A stretch of DNA of 64,000 nt from Cervus elaphus (GCF_910594005.1 NC_057823.1:65408015-65472014), one strand, 5' to 3'. Positions 22,290 to 33,930 are shown, numbered from the stretch's first letter. Numbers and translations: made by a program. The notes: a model not told the origin generated them from the letters alone.

Positions 22290-22577
22290 CTCTCATCCAG
22301 ATGGAGGGTGGTAATTTCAGGCTGAGCACAAGATTCCTGGAGCACCATCCTGTCACCTACCACCAATCAATGAGAAGAAAATCATATGTCCTGGAGGTCT
22401 CAGCCCACAATTTGCCTATATATACTTCTCCCCCAAATCATCGGGGAGTTTGGTTTTTTGAGCATGAGCCACCCATTTTCCTTGCTTGCCCCTAAAATAA
22501 ACTTTCTCTGCTCCAAACTCTGACATTTCAGTTCATTTGATTTCACTGTGTTAGGCATATGAGCTTTTGTTAACAAA
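22290..22577 (+). mobile_element. LTR fragment of an old endogenous retrovirus
   Basis: An R/U5-like block with an AATAAA signal at 22496-22501 shares the phrases GAGCATGAGCCACCC, CTCCTTGCTTG-type text and CTCCAAACTCTGA with 24280-24411. A TATA-like TATATATAC lies near 22417. No retroviral coding frame is seen next to it. The 5' boundary is uncertain. Confidence 0.6.
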
Positions 22578-23431
22578 ACAAACCTTAGAATAAACTTCTC
22601 ACTCTTGGGTTTATGTTCCATCCCATTGCCATGGCCGGTAGTCCTTACATGATCTGGCATCTTCTTACTTCTTAATTCATCATGCACTGCTTTCCCTCTC
22701 ATTTTTAAAACTTTATTCCATACTGTTCTAATTTCCATTTTACAAACATGACATGCCACTTCAACCTTGGGGTCTTCTGTCCTGCTTGTGTGTACAACTC
22801 TTTTTACCCCTTCTTCATCCAGCTAACAACTACTGATCCTTCATATGCCACCGCTAAAGCCTCTTTGGGGAAACCTCCTTACCATGCAGGAAGTCTACAG
22901 CTGCAAACAGCAGCATGCTATAATTTAAAAGGTTTAAACAAAAATAAATGTATTTCCTCACATAAAAATCCATCTGGGGATATAGTTCCAGGGCTAACTC
23001 AGGTGTTCAGTCAGCTCATCAGGTCCCTAGGTTCTCCCCACTTGTCTGCTTGCTCCTAGGTTCCTGAGATAGCTACAGGAGTCCCAGTCATCACAGGGAG
23101 ACCCTTAGCTTCCAGAAAACAGAGAGGTCCCGCCCTCCATGTCTGTCTTTATCAGGATATAAAACATTTCCCAGAAGCACTTCCACAGCTTCCCAGCTCC
23201 AAGTGGCCAGCATTGGCTACATTTTTTTTTTTTTTCCTAATTGAAAAGGAAGTGGGCAAGCAAAGTTTATTTGTAGCTTCTAGGATGAGAGGCAGAGGCT
23301 GCTATGAAGAAGATATATGCATGCTAGATAGGCTTTCTTGCTGTAAGCACTTCCTATTCTTTGTTATACTTAACAGCAGTAATCACAAGATTACTGTTGG
23401 CTGTTTAATAACTGTTCATTTCCTATGATGT
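22578..23431. other. Unassigned sequence, no gene seen
   Basis: About 850 bp. A poly(T) run lies at 23222-23235. The open frames at 22400-22759 (-) and 22748-23059 (+) have no recognisable domains. Confidence 0.4.
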
Positions 23432-23572
23432 TGTTCAGTTGCTCAGCTGTGTCCGACTCTTTATGACCCCATGGACTGCAGCACACCAGGCTTCTCTGCC
23501 CTTCACCACCTTCTGGAGCTTGCTCAAACTCATGTCTATTGAGTTGGAGATGCCATCCAACCATCGCATCCT
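23432..23572 (-). mobile_element. BovB LINE, 3' terminal 140 bp
   Basis: Reverse of the BovB 3' end, from TTGTTCAGTTGCTCAG through ATGCCATCCAACCATC. Very short, 5'-truncated. Confidence 0.9.
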
Positions 23573-24049
23573 TCCAGTGTGACCTGAGGCAGCTACCTCA
23601 CTTGGTTGAGAGTCATTTTTCTCAAATGAAATATGGTAACTAAAATGGTGACTTCTGTTCAGTGAGAGTGTGACTAAAATCTTAGGAAAAAGTTTAACCT
23701 TACTTATCTCAAATAATTGTTGCTATTAGCATTATAATCATTATTACTACTGATATTATAGAAAGATACTTTGCTTCATTTTTTTCCTTATGATGGAGTT
23801 TAGGGAAAGCTACACCAAATATGTCACTTTAGTATATCAATTATTTGCAATTAAAGTTACTTGAACAACTGCTACAAGAAGAACACATTGACTCTCCTTG
23901 GTCCTGGAGGGTGAAACCTAGCAGGATCCCATATGGCCTTCCCTCATATCCTCTAGCTAGATATCCCTCATATCCTCTGCTTCAGCTCCTCTCTGAAGTA
24001 CCTAGACAACAGTATTTGATGAGCATTTCCTGAGTTGTTTAGCAGATGT
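23573..24049. other. Unassigned sequence
   Basis: About 480 bp, partly AT-rich. It may include the upstream part of the LTR at 24050. Confidence 0.35.
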
Positions 24050-24411
24050 AAAAAACCTCTCGCTCACCAACAAAGGGAAGATGTTAACTACTTGATGACC
24101 ATGAGCACATAACCCCAGGGCTTCTGGAGCCTAAGGATTGATGCTGTTTACCCCTGTGGCACCACCCTGTTACCTCACCATCAGGCAGTCAGAGAACTGT
24201 GCACAAAATGATCACAGACCCTACAAACTCTCTCCCTCACCTGGCTTTTAAAAATGCTTTGCCAAAAGCCTTCAGTGAGTTTGGGGCCTTTAGAGCATGA
24301 GCCACCCTTCTCCTTGCTTGACCCTACAATAAACCTTTCTTTGCTCCAAACTCTGATGTTTCAGTTTGTTTGACCTTACTGTGCACCAGACACACAAACT
24401 TGTGTTAACAA
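24050..24411 (+). mobile_element. LTR fragment of an old endogenous retrovirus, second copy
   Basis: Same R/U5 block as 22448-22577 (AGCATGAGCCACCC, AATAAA at 24328-24333, CTCCAAACTCTGATG, ending GTGTTAACA), with upstream text resembling 40900-41030. The two copies share orientation and are about 1.85 kb apart, but their upstream halves differ, so they need not be one provirus. Confidence 0.6.
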
Positions 24412-25549
24412 AAGCAGGAAATAAATGCCCCATGTCAAAGGAGCCCTCCCTGTATCAGGACATCCTTATCACCAGAGAAGGCTCTATCAACAAACCTTGC
24501 TATTTCTTTACCACTTTACTTTCTAACTTACTACCCTTCACCCAAACCCCTCTGTCTTGTGAATTCTTTACAAATGTATTGTTTTGTTTTCCCCCAAACA
24601 GTAAAAAGGCTGCCTGCTTTGGTCATTTCTTTGAGTCTCATATTCCTATGAATGCCCATAGGAGTTAATATCTTTCTCCTCTGTTGTGTCCATTTAATTA
24701 CTGCAACAGCCAAAAGAACCAAGAGTGGGAGAGATTATCCTCCTCCCTGAAACTTACCCATATGTTCATCACAGCAAAAAGGAAACAAAAAGCCCTAAGT
24801 TTCCTCCTCTAATATCAGAGGGGTATGTGAGAACAATAGGAGTGCAGAAGAACTATGAGACCCAGAAGAAAATAGAATTCTTCATCAGCCTAAGCTTAGA
24901 GGGAGAGGTCAAAGTCTAAAGGCTTCTGTGAATCTGCACAATGCAGCCTCATTCTGCTTTATGTTCGGATATTAGGCCTCCCCAGCGTGGGAATAAATTT
25001 TTTAAAAAAGAACCTTTTTAACACCTTCCAACTGAAAACCCTGTGAATCTTTTCAAAAAGGCATCTAGCTTTTTTCCCAGCATATTTATCACCATTGTTA
25101 TCCTCGCCCTAGCCACTTAGGAAATTCAATTCAAGATGACAGAATCCATGGTATGGTTTTTGGGGTTTTTTTTTCTAAACAGTGATATTCTGAGAAAATG
25201 TAAATATCTGGAGAGAGAGCAGGTGCACATGGTCACTTGGGGGGGGGAGATGACAACGCATTATGGCTTCAAAATCACAGTCACGCCTCTCAGAATCACA
25301 TTTTCACCTGCCACTGAGCCCTGCTTTCAGAGCGCCCTGTGGTCTCTGGAGTCCCCACTGTGGTTTCAGCCGCCCCTGTAAAAGCCATCTTTCCACTTTG
25401 AGAAGTGCTACCAGCCTGGGCAAACAAAAGCAAGAATAACTGAGTAAACAAAGCCAGGTGCAATTTGAATGCAAGTTTAAAAAAAGAACACCTTTCAAGG
25501 GAAAACGACTACAGATCTGATTTTGTAACAGTCAGGTTAGTTACTGTCT
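24412..25549. other. Unassigned sequence, 1.1 kb, no gene seen
   Basis: Mixed composition with a G-run near 25241. No recognised repeat or domain. Confidence 0.4.
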
Positions 25550-25563
25550 AACATTCTAATTAG

Positions 25564-26308
25564 TGAAGAGGAACTAAAAAGCCTCTTGATGAAAGTGAAG
25601 GAGGAGAGTGAAAAAGTTGGCCTAAAGCTCAACATTCAGAAAACTAAGATCATAGCATGTGGTTCCATCACTTCATGGGAAATAGATGGGGAAACAGTGG
25701 AAACAGTGTCAGACTTTATTTTGGGGGGCTCCAAAATCACTGCAGATGGTGATTGCAGCCATGAAATTAAAAGACACTTACTCCCTGGAAGGAAAGTTAT
25801 GACCAACCTGGATAGCATATTTAAAAGCATAGACATTACTTTGCCAACAAAGGTCTGTCTAGTCAAGGCTATGGTTTTTCCAGTGGTCATGTATGGATGT
25901 GAGAGTTGGATGGTGAAGAAAGCTGAGCGCCAAAGAATTGATGCTTTTGAACTGTGGTGTTGAAGACTCTTGAGAGTCCCTTGGACTGCAAGAAGATCCA
26001 ACCAGTCCATCCTAAAGGAGATCAGTCCTGGGTGTTCATTGGAAGGACTGATGCTGAAGCTGAAACTCCAATACTTTGGCCACCTCATGCAAAGAGTTGA
26101 CTCATTGGAAAAGACCCTGATGCTGGGAGGGATTGGGGGCAGGAGGAGAAGGGGCCAACAGAGGATGAGATGGCTGGATGGCATCACCAACTTGATGGAC
26201 ATGGGTTTGGGTAGACTCCGGGAGTTGGTGATGGACAGGGAGGCCTAGTGTGCTATGACTCATGGGGTCGCAAAGAGTCGGACACGACTGAGCGACTGAA
26301 CTGAACTG
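25564..26308 (+). mobile_element. BovB LINE, 5'-truncated, with target duplication
   Basis: Starts at the TGAAGAGGAACTAAAAAGCC segment after the RT core and runs to the GAACT-type terminus. A 14-bp duplication with one mismatch flanks it (AACATTCTAATTAG at 25550-25563, AACATCCTAATTAG at 26309-26322). The sense frame is open for 125 codons, then stops. The 188-codon antisense frame is a shadow. Confidence 0.95.
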
Positions 26309-26322
26309 AACATCCTAATTAG

Positions 26323-28399
26323 CAGTGAACACTGGATTTTAAATGGGTAACAACGGAGGGGGGTTCCAGGAATTAATACATTTGCATTTTGTAATATTAT
26401 TGAATTTCTCCTTTAGAATATTCTGACCAAATATGTATAGTCATGGTTTGGTGGTTCTTCCACAAAACTGGGTGAATACTTGTCATTTATAGTTGGGATG
26501 ACAGACAGAAATAGTTGGACTCAATGATTTAACAAGTCAAAACATCAACTAACTATGTCTATATACCAAAAATTTTTGTAGGGGACAAATATAGAACTGT
26601 TTAAATTTAGGGACAATACTTAATTGAAAACTGAAAAAAAAAAAAAAAAACTGACTGTGAACAGAGACTTCACATAAAATGTTGAGAATCTGAGTGATTG
26701 ATGGAAATAGTTGTCATTCATATCAGGCTAGTTTAACACTTGTCCTCATAGAGAAAACATAAATGTCTAGATGAATGTATTTCCCATGCTACCTATACAC
26801 CACCTGATCTGAACTCACTATATGTAGAAGAGTTCTTTGTGTTTATTCATATCCAGGGTTTTGTTTAACTTTCTCAATAGTAGCTAAAATGGAGAATGTC
26901 TTTCATAGTGTCAGATATCGCTATTGGCTTATACTCAGAACTGGATTCATTATTTACACTCAGCTTGAAATTCTAATTATCTAAACCTCAAAGTAGCCAA
27001 TATATCAGTCATGTAACTTGACATTTATATGAACATAAAACTGTAACAATTTCATGGATCTTTATGTCTGCCAAATTAAAGAATCCAAAATAACACTCAG
27101 GGTCAAAAATGATTGTTAACCAGAATTTTTTCTCTCCCCCAAAGTATAATGTGCCATTGAGTATATTTTGAAGAAATACTTAAACTATGGAGTATGGAAG
27201 CTCAAGAAGAAAATGTGTTATGAAGAGCAAAAGCAAAGCAAAACAAAACAGTAACAACAAAACATATGAAAACAATAAAAAAGAACAACTATTTGATGCA
27301 TTTGCTATCTTGCAGAGTTTGTTATTAATAAATAGCACAGATGAAATCTTCACTCTATCACAGTCTGAGAATAATAAAACCAAAAGACATCCTTCTGTTG
27401 AGTTGAATAAAAGTAAACAAGCAAAAAACCCTTACCATTAAGGAAGGGAATAGACCTTATCACACTATCAACATCAATTTACCCCAAAACACTGCCCAAG
27501 CAATGACAGAAAGGGGGGAGAGTGAGATGAAAGAACAATTAAGTGACAGAGAAGACTGAGGATCCTAGCATGTATTTGGCAGAAGGTGGAAAAGCAAAAT
27601 TTGAATAAAAGTAGTTGATTTTTTTTTCTCAAAATGAAAGAAAACTCACATTTTAGATTAAAAGAGAACTGCTACTGCCAAGGATAAATACAGTAAGTCT
27701 ACATATAGAAACATTATCATCACCCTTAAGGAAGGAAAAAAAGGTCAAATTACCAGGGATCAAAGACCAACTATCCTCAAAGGAAGGACAAATAAACTGA
27801 AAGCCGATTTTTAATCACTGTCCATTCTGGGCGGAGCTAAAAAAGTGAAAATAAAGGCAACAACAAAAACCTCATCAACCAAGAAATGCTACCCATTCAA
27901 TCATTCATAATCCATTAAACAATTATTTACAGGCATATGAGAACTAAGATAATTTACCCAAATCAACTATTAAGAGAAGAAAATTGAACTCAATTAGAAG
28001 GTGTAGAGGTTACCAAAGAACAGAAATCTTGATTTAAAATATTGGTAAATTTTGGGGTACCTATAGAAAAAGTTGTATAGTGTACTATACTTAAACTTTT
28101 AGTTTGAAATAACAGTGAATCACTACACAGTTTTAAGAAAGAAGACCAATTTAGGAAGGAACACTCAGAATGTTGGGTTACTATTTACATTAAAATATTG
28201 AAGGCTGACCAGGAAAATGTGGAAAGCAAGCTAGAATAATTGGGAAAATAAAGTGACTATTTCCACTGAATTATAATACAGATCAATTCATGCAAGAATC
28301 ATTAATGGGGGATATGCTGCTGAAGATTAAGACATGAAAAGTTTTATATTTTGTAATAAAAAGCCTGACTTCAGTATTTGATGTTTAACTAGTGACAGG
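26323..28399. other. Unassigned AT-rich sequence, 2.1 kb, no gene seen
   Basis: Very AT-rich with a poly(A) run at 26634-26650. No young repeat recognised and no supported coding frame; the frames near 27180-27441 are low-complexity Lys/Asn or Leu/Phe text. Confidence 0.45.
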
Positions 28400-28740
28400 T
28401 TTTAAGTCTCATCCCTCTCTTTTCCCTCTCTGGTCCCCATCTGAGTAAAAGGATAAGGAGGCCACAGCACTCCTTTTATCGGCAGGAGTTTCAAATCCAT
28501 CAAGCTCCTGCCCATCTATAGAAGTCTTACCCAGGCCCAAGCCCCTAACCATTGTAAAATGCCAATCTCCATTCCCTGCTCTCTCTCAAGGGCCTGTTTG
28601 GGAAGCTGACTCTCCTGCTGTCTACCCATGGAGTAAAAAAATAAAACATTTTCATTTGAGTAATATATCTTTTCATGCCCTCTTTCTATGTGTGTGGCAT
28701 CATCACTGTCATCATTTCAATCAAATTTTGCACTGAGTCC
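28400..28740 (+). mobile_element. Endogenous retrovirus LTR, probable solo
   Basis: LTR-like layout: CTCCTTTTATCGGCAGGAG region, a pyrimidine-rich GCTCTCTCTCAAGGGCCTG, an AATAAAAC polyadenylation signal near 28640, and a GTGGCATCATCACTGTCATC tail. No internal retroviral frame is adjacent. Ends are approximate. Confidence 0.5.
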
Positions 28741-28964
28741 ATCCCATTTAATCAGGATTGAGTCTTGAATTCAAGATTATTCCTGTTAATCAGTTTTCAA
28801 GTACCAAGTTGTAAGGTAAAAACATACACTGTGGAGAAATAAGACAACACTTTGACTGTGTGATCAAAGTTGACATCACTGATTAGGGGCAGACATACCC
28901 GGTGAATCCCCAAGAATGACAGGCCACTGTGCAGTTTTCCAACTCAGAACACATAATTTAAAAA
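28741..28964. other. Unassigned sequence
   Basis: Short interval, nothing supported. Confidence 0.35.
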
Positions 28965-29160
28965 CACCAGCCCAGGTGGGATGCATGAGACAAGTGCTCG
29001 GGCCTGGTGCACTGGGAAGACCCAGAGGAAACGGGTGGAGAGGGAGGTGGGAGGGGGGATCGGGATGGGGAATACGTGTAAATCTATTGCTGATTCATGT
29101 CAATGTATGACGAAACCCACTGAAAAAATAAATAAATAAAAACAAAACAAAAAAAAAACC
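28965..29160 (+). mobile_element. Bovine-type L1 LINE, 3' UTR end
   Basis: Same text as the end of the L1 at 56916-58377: CAGCCCAGGTGGGATGCATG, GACAAGTGCTC, GCACTGGGAAGACCCAG, G-rich segment and an A-rich tail with AAATAAATAAATAAA. Strongly 5'-truncated. Confidence 0.9.
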
Positions 29161-29429
29161 TGAGGGAAGATAAATTAAAAACAAGAAAGATCCCATTAAA
29201 AAGGAGAGAGGAGAATGCAGATTTTATTCTTCAAATGTGTATCTTTAAAAAACAGGGAAGGCTAGAGAAATGTATCAAATTAAAGAACACATGACAACTA
29301 AATGCAGCACCTGACTCTAGACTGGATTCCATATTAAAAGGGAAAAATACTATAAATGACACTGGGTCAACTGATAAAAATGGAAGGTAGATAACATATT
29401 TAACTATTATATTAATATTATATTTACTA
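29161..29429. other. Unassigned sequence
   Basis: About 270 bp, AT-rich, nothing supported. Confidence 0.35.
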
Positions 29430-29437
29430 AAGTTGAT

Positions 29438-29658
29438 GTGTGTACATGTGCTCAGCCATGTCTGACTCTTTGTGACCCCATGGACTATAGCCCACCAGGC
29501 TCCTCTGTCCATAGTATTCTCCAGGCAAGAATACTGGAGTGGGTTGCCGTTTCCTCTTCTAGGGGATCTTTCTGACCCCAGAATCGAACCCTCATCCCTT
29601 GTGTCTTCTGCATTGGTAGGTGGATTCTCTACCACTGTGTCACCTAGGATGCCCACTG
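29438..29658 (-). repeat. Bov-tA SINE
   Basis: Reverse Bov-tA from GTGTGTACATGTGCTCAGCC through the reversed body and tRNA head. The 8-bp sequence AAGTTGAT at 29430-29437 and 29659-29666 is its target duplication. Confidence 0.94.
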
Positions 29659-29666
29659 AAGTTGAT

Positions 29667-30021
29667 AACTGCCCTTTATTTAAGAAGGTATCCTACTCTT
29701 AGGAAATATATACTTAAGTATTTAGTTTAAAGGGCTATGATGTAACACTCTCAAATAGTTCAGAAAAAACCACATGTGTGTACACACATACAGACTATAC
29801 TTATTAATGATAAAACACAAAATGAGTAAAATATTAACAATCCATGAATCTAGGTCAAGTGTATATAGATATTCTTTTTACTATTAAAACCACTTTTCCG
29901 GAAACTAAAAAATTATTTTGAAATTAAAGGTTGAAACATCTTGTATGTTCTTCCATATGCATAGTTTGAGAAATAGAAGAAAAACTTTAGTGACAGATTT
30001 TAATCTGCTTGTATAGTAAAA
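29667..30021. other. Unassigned sequence
   Basis: About 350 bp of AT-rich DNA that served as the insertion site of the RPL17 pseudogene. Confidence 0.4.
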
Positions 30022-30032
30022 AATTGATGCCT

Positions 30033-30658
30033 CTTTTTTTTTTCCCCAGTAAGTGGCCTGAGGTGAACCCTAAAAGTGGTATACTATTCACACAACCCAG
30101 AAAGCCCCACAAAACCATGCATATAAAGAGGTTCAAATCATGTTTAAGAACACTCGTGAAACTGCCCAGGCCAAAAAGGGTATGCATCTCCGAAAAGCCA
30201 CCAAGTATCTGAAGGATGTCACTTTAAAGAAGCAACGTGTGCCATTCCGTCGTTAGAATGGTGGAGTTGGTAGGTGTGCACAGGCCAAACAGTGGGGTGG
30301 ATGCAGGGTCGGTGGCCCAAAAAGAGTGCTGAATTTTTACTACACATGCTCAAAAATGCAGAGAGTAATGCTGAACTTAAGGGCTTAGATGTAGATTCTC
30401 TGGTCATTGAGCACATCCAGGTGAACAAAGCCCCCAAGATGTGGCATAGGACTTACAGAGCTCACTGTCAGATTAACCCCTACATGAGCTCTCCTGCCAC
30501 GTTGAGATGATCCTTACTGAAAAAGAACACATCATTCCTAAGCCGGAAGAGGAGGTTGCACAGAGGAAAAAGATATCCCAGAAGAAAATGAAGAAACAAA
30601 AACTTATGGCCCGGGAATAAATGCCACAAAAAACAAATGCAAATAAAAGTAAAAAAAC
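30033..30658 (+). pseudogene. RPL17: Processed pseudogene of ribosomal protein L17
   Basis: Intronless copy of the mRNA for 60S ribosomal protein L17 (184 residues in the parent). The pyrimidine tract CTTTTTTTTTTCCCC at the left is what remains of the 5' TOP mRNA start. The start codon is GTG at 30076-30078 instead of ATG. About 8 nt are lost near 30142, TAC is changed to TAG at 30254-30256 (the tyrosine after PFRR), and one base is lost near 30498. The original stop codon is at 30618-30620, followed by AAATAAA and a short A-rich tail. A near-perfect duplication flanks the copy (AATTGATGCCT 30022-30032, AATAGATGCCT 30659-30669), so L1-mediated retroposition is the likely origin. The residues from about 85 to 160 remain readable at 30274-30500. 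Not expected to make functional protein. Confidence 0.95.
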
Positions 30659-30669
30659 AATAGATGCCT

Positions 30670-31138
30670 TACATATTTATAAAAAAATTTGATAACACAC
30701 TGGGACATATATATCCCTTCACCTAATAAATAATAAATATACATGTTTTAAAACTCATGTAACATATAGAAATTGTGAAGGTTCTATACCACAAAGGACC
30801 AATGACAACAATTTATTGTATTAGAAAACAACAACAACAAGAACCTTAAAGATTTGGAAGCTTAAAATAATTCATGTGCTATAAAGAAAATCAAACTGGA
30901 AATACTCTTGTAAGAACTGGATATTCTTTTGTAACTGAATGAATCAAAATATCATATGTTACAACTGGAAGGAGCTAAAATGGTGCTTAGAATTATAGCC
31001 AAACTTACCTCATTTTTTTAAACTTTAAATAAGCATCTCCCTACAAAAGCTGAAACAGAACATAATAAACCAAATGAAAGAAGATGAAAGAATAAATAAG
31101 TAAACATCAAAGCATAATAGAAAACATGATGACAAACT
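30670..31138. other. Unassigned sequence
   Basis: About 470 bp, AT-rich, no supported feature. Confidence 0.4.
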
Positions 31139-31425
31139 TTCCTGTTGGTAGAATCTGCCTGCCAGTGCAGGGGACACAGCTTTGATCTTTGGTCCAGGAA
31201 GATTCCACAAGTTGTGGGGCCATTGCACCTCAACTACTGAGCTCACACAACACAACTAGTGAAGCCTCCTTGCCTAGAGCCCATGCTCCACAACAAGACA
31301 CACCACCCCAGTGAGAAGCCCAGGCACTGCAACTAGAAAGTAATCCTCACTCGCCACAACTACAGAAAGTCTGCTAGGCAGCAATGAAGACTGAGCACAG
31401 CCAAAAATAATTTTTTTTTTTTGAA
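31139..31425 (+). repeat. CHR-type SINE, near full length
   Basis: tRNA-derived head (CTGTTGGTAGAATCTGCCTG, GCAGGGGACACAG) followed by the CHR body (CACCTCAACTACTGAGC, GCCCATGCTCCACAACAAG, GCACTGCAACTAGAAAG) and a T/A-rich end. About 285 bp. Confidence 0.8.
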
Positions 31426-31619
31426 AGAAAACACAATTGTAATTTTAAAAAAAATGGTAAATAAAGTAAAAAAACATTATCTTATGAGCTAGACAAGCTC
31501 CAGCTAAGCTTATTGGAGGGAAAATACTGAGAAAAAGAAATGACATAACTGGAGATAGGATAGAGTTTCTATGTGTTATCTGAATGACAAAGCTATACAC
31601 AAAAACATTTTGTCTATGA
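31426..31619. other. Unassigned sequence
   Basis: Short AT-rich interval; nothing supported. Confidence 0.35.
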
Positions 31620-32300
31620 AACTAGTTCATTTGTACTGATATGGATGATCCTCGAGTCTGACATACAGAGTGAAGTAAGTCAGAAAGGCTTCCCGGGTAG
31701 CTCAGTTGGTAAAGAATCTGCCTGCCATGTGGGAGACCTGGGTTAGATCCCTGGGTTGCGAAGATCCCCTGGAAAAGGGAATGCGTTGCCCACTTCAGTA
31801 TTCTGGCCTAGAGAATTCCATGGACTGTATAGTTCATGGGGTCACAAGAGTCAGACACAACTGAGTGACTTTCACATTCACTCATTCAAATCATAAAGAG
31901 AAAAACAAATACCGTATATTAACACGTATATATGAAATATTAAAAAAAAAAATACACAGTACAGATGAACCCACTTGCAGGGCAGAAATAGAGACACAGA
32001 CAGAGAATGGAAATGTGGGCATAAAGGGGGAAGGCAAGGATGAGGCAAACTGGGAAAGCAGCATTGACTTATATACACTACAACGTGTAAAATAGCTAGT
32101 GGGGAGCTGCTTATAGCACAGGAAGCTTTGCACGGTGCTCTGTGATGACCTAGAGGAGTGGAATGTGGGGGTGGTGAGAGGAAGGCTCAAGAGAGAGGAG
32201 ATATGTATACTTATGGCTGATTCACACTGCTGGACATCAGAAACAGCACGATAAAACTATATTCCAGTTTTTTAAAAAATGATAAATACAAAAGAAATAA
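31620..32300 (+). mobile_element. Old cetartiodactyl L1 3' UTR, split by a Bov-tA
   Basis: L1 3' text before the SINE (GATATGGATGATCC, TACAGAGTGAAGTAAGTCAG) continues after it (GAGAAAAACAAATACCG, ACACAGTACAGATGAACCC, CTTATAGCACAGG, TATGTATACTTATGGCTG) and ends in an A-rich tail. Bases 31687-31890 are the inserted Bov-tA. Confidence 0.85.
31687..31890 (+). repeat. Bov-tA SINE nested in L1
   Basis: Complete Bov-tA (GGCTTCCCGGGTAGCTCAG to GAGTGACTTTCACATTCAC). The flanking TCAGAAA and TCATAAA are a plausible imperfect duplication. The insertion post-dates the L1 it interrupts. Confidence 0.92.
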
Positions 32301-33411
32301 AATGGCTGTTTTTTTAAACAAAAATACTAATTATTAAAACAACCCAGAACAGGAGAAAACAAAAATCAGCAATCACAAATATTCCACTCAATTCCACCTC
32401 AATATTTTTTTTAATCCACCATCAAGGACACTAACCAGCAAGGAATAGATACTTCTTTTATAATGTAATAGATGCAGAAAGTAGGGAAACAGGAGAAAAA
32501 ATGAGCTAGTACAGTTTGACACCAAACCAAAGAAGTTTAGAAAAAAACTTAGACCATTTCCTTTGTCTACACAAGTGTAAAAAGACTGGGGATAGGGTGT
32601 GCTGGGATCTTTACATTACTCATGAACATTCTAACTCCTTAGAAGTTACATGGTCTTAATTGTTGACATACCAGATTCTCCTACTAGGCTGTTAACATCT
32701 CAAGAACAAGCACTATGAATTTTCCATTTCCCAATGGCAGAGAAGGTCTTAAATGGACATGGGCATAGAATAAGCTATAGAGGATTTTTTGTCCTGGTTT
32801 TTGTATCGTTTTCATTTATATCTGCAAATTCTGTCCCCAAAGAAATTGATGAGGTATATGTAGATCAAGACAGAACATAGGTGCACTTTTTCAAAAACAA
32901 ATTCTACAGACAATTCCAATGTTCAGCTCTAATTAATAACTAATATCCTCAAGCATAATGCAAAGTTCACACATGAGATATGGTGAATATTTTATGGGCT
33001 ATAAAATATGGTCAATAAGTGCTTGTTAAATAGAACTTAGTTTGCAACAGTCCACCCTCTATTTTTTCCCCTGACTTCTCACAGCCTCCTCAGAGAGGCT
33101 TACCAATAAAGTTTTAGTTTCCTTAGCCCAAATGTGCCTTTCCTCATACTGCTCTGAGCATTCAAGGCTCACTCTTTCTGCTTCCCTACCTCAGCAAAAC
33201 CCATAAGCCATGTCAAATCCATTGGATTCCTGGATCATAGATGCCCCTGGAAGAACCAGTACTCAGAGATGACAAAACCCACAGCCTGAAGAATCAGTAC
33301 TCAATGACAGCATGGCTCAGGCAAGAGGAACCACATGGGTACATCTGCTATCTTCCTGATGAGAGTTGCTCTCTTGGTGACTACAATATTAAGGTCTTCA
33401 TGGCTAGCTTC
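32301..33411. other. Unassigned sequence, possible L2 trace
   Basis: About 1.1 kb. Bases 32650-32750 resemble an L2 3' end (GCTGTTAACATCTCAAGAAC). The frame at 33241-33594 (117 codons) has no recognisable domain and overlaps the duplicated block described below. Confidence 0.4.
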
Positions 33412-33585
33412 CTAAGGGATCTGCCCTCTGGGAAGATTCATTTTAGCCAGACCTCTGTCTTTTTCTCCTTCCCAACAATGCAGTGGATGTTCCCAAATCT
33501 CCAGGAAGGTGTGCTGGGTGCTCGTGAGTGTGTCCACCCTACAGATCACCAAGCTTCAAGGGGTGTGTTAGCCAGTGTGCTGGAG
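33412..33585 (+). repeat. Inverted-repeat block, copy 1
   Basis: From CTAAGGGATCTGCCCTCTGG to CCAGTGTGCTGGAG. The reverse complement of 34598-34769 matches it along its length with scattered substitutions. Family not recognised; could be part of an LTR element. Confidence 0.8.
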
Positions 33586-33589
33586 TCCA

Positions 33590-33713
33590 TTTAATTTCTC
33601 AATTAAAAGTCTGACCTCATTTATTCTCACAGGCTGATGATCAAATAACTCAAGGTTACTGAGATTCAAGTACCTTCACAAGTGACAGATTTAAATGGGA
33701 AAAAAGATACTGA
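33590..33713 (+). repeat. Direct-repeat block, copy 1
   Basis: TTTAATTTCTCAATTAAAAG through GACAGATTTAAATGGG to AAGATACTGA. It is repeated in the same orientation at 34773-34902, immediately right of the second inverted-repeat block. Confidence 0.85.
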
Positions 33714-33733
33714 CTTAAGGTTTGAGCATTAGA

Positions 33734-33930
33734 CTGTCCTTAGAATCCACCAGCAATGCAGGAGAGCCAGGTTCCATCCCTGGTTCAGGAAGAGCCCCTT
33801 GAGAAGGGAATGGCTACACACTTCAGTATTCTTGCCTGGAGAATCCCATAAACAGAGGAGCCTAGCAGGCTACAGTCTATGGGGTCACAAAGAGTCGGAC
33901 CTGACTGAGTGACTAAGCATACAAACATGC
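33734..33930 (+). repeat. Bov-tA SINE, eroded head
   Basis: Partial tRNA head (AATGCAGGAGAGCCAGG, TTCCATCCCTGGTTCAGG) and full body to GAGTGACTAAGCATAC. Confidence 0.9.

Noticed and set aside
22290..24411. Intact endogenous provirus between the two LTR-like blocks
   Set aside because: The 1.7-kb interval holds no gag, pol or env frame, and the upstream parts of the two blocks differ.
25636..26202. 188-codon minus-strand frame
   Set aside because: Antisense shadow of a plus-strand BovB copy. The same antisense text appears wherever BovB occurs (12376-12726, 48657-48998, 53586-53924).
27180..27441. Overlapping frames in AT-rich DNA
   Set aside because: Low-complexity Lys/Asn and Leu/Phe translations from A- and T-rich sequence, with no coding signal.
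30274..30510. 78-codon frame as a functional RPL17 gene
   Set aside because: No introns, flanking target duplication, lost start codon and an upstream TAG: processed pseudogene.
33241..33594. 117-codon frame as a gene
   Set aside because: No recognisable domain. Its second half is the inverted-duplicated block also present at 34598-34769, where the frame is not kept.
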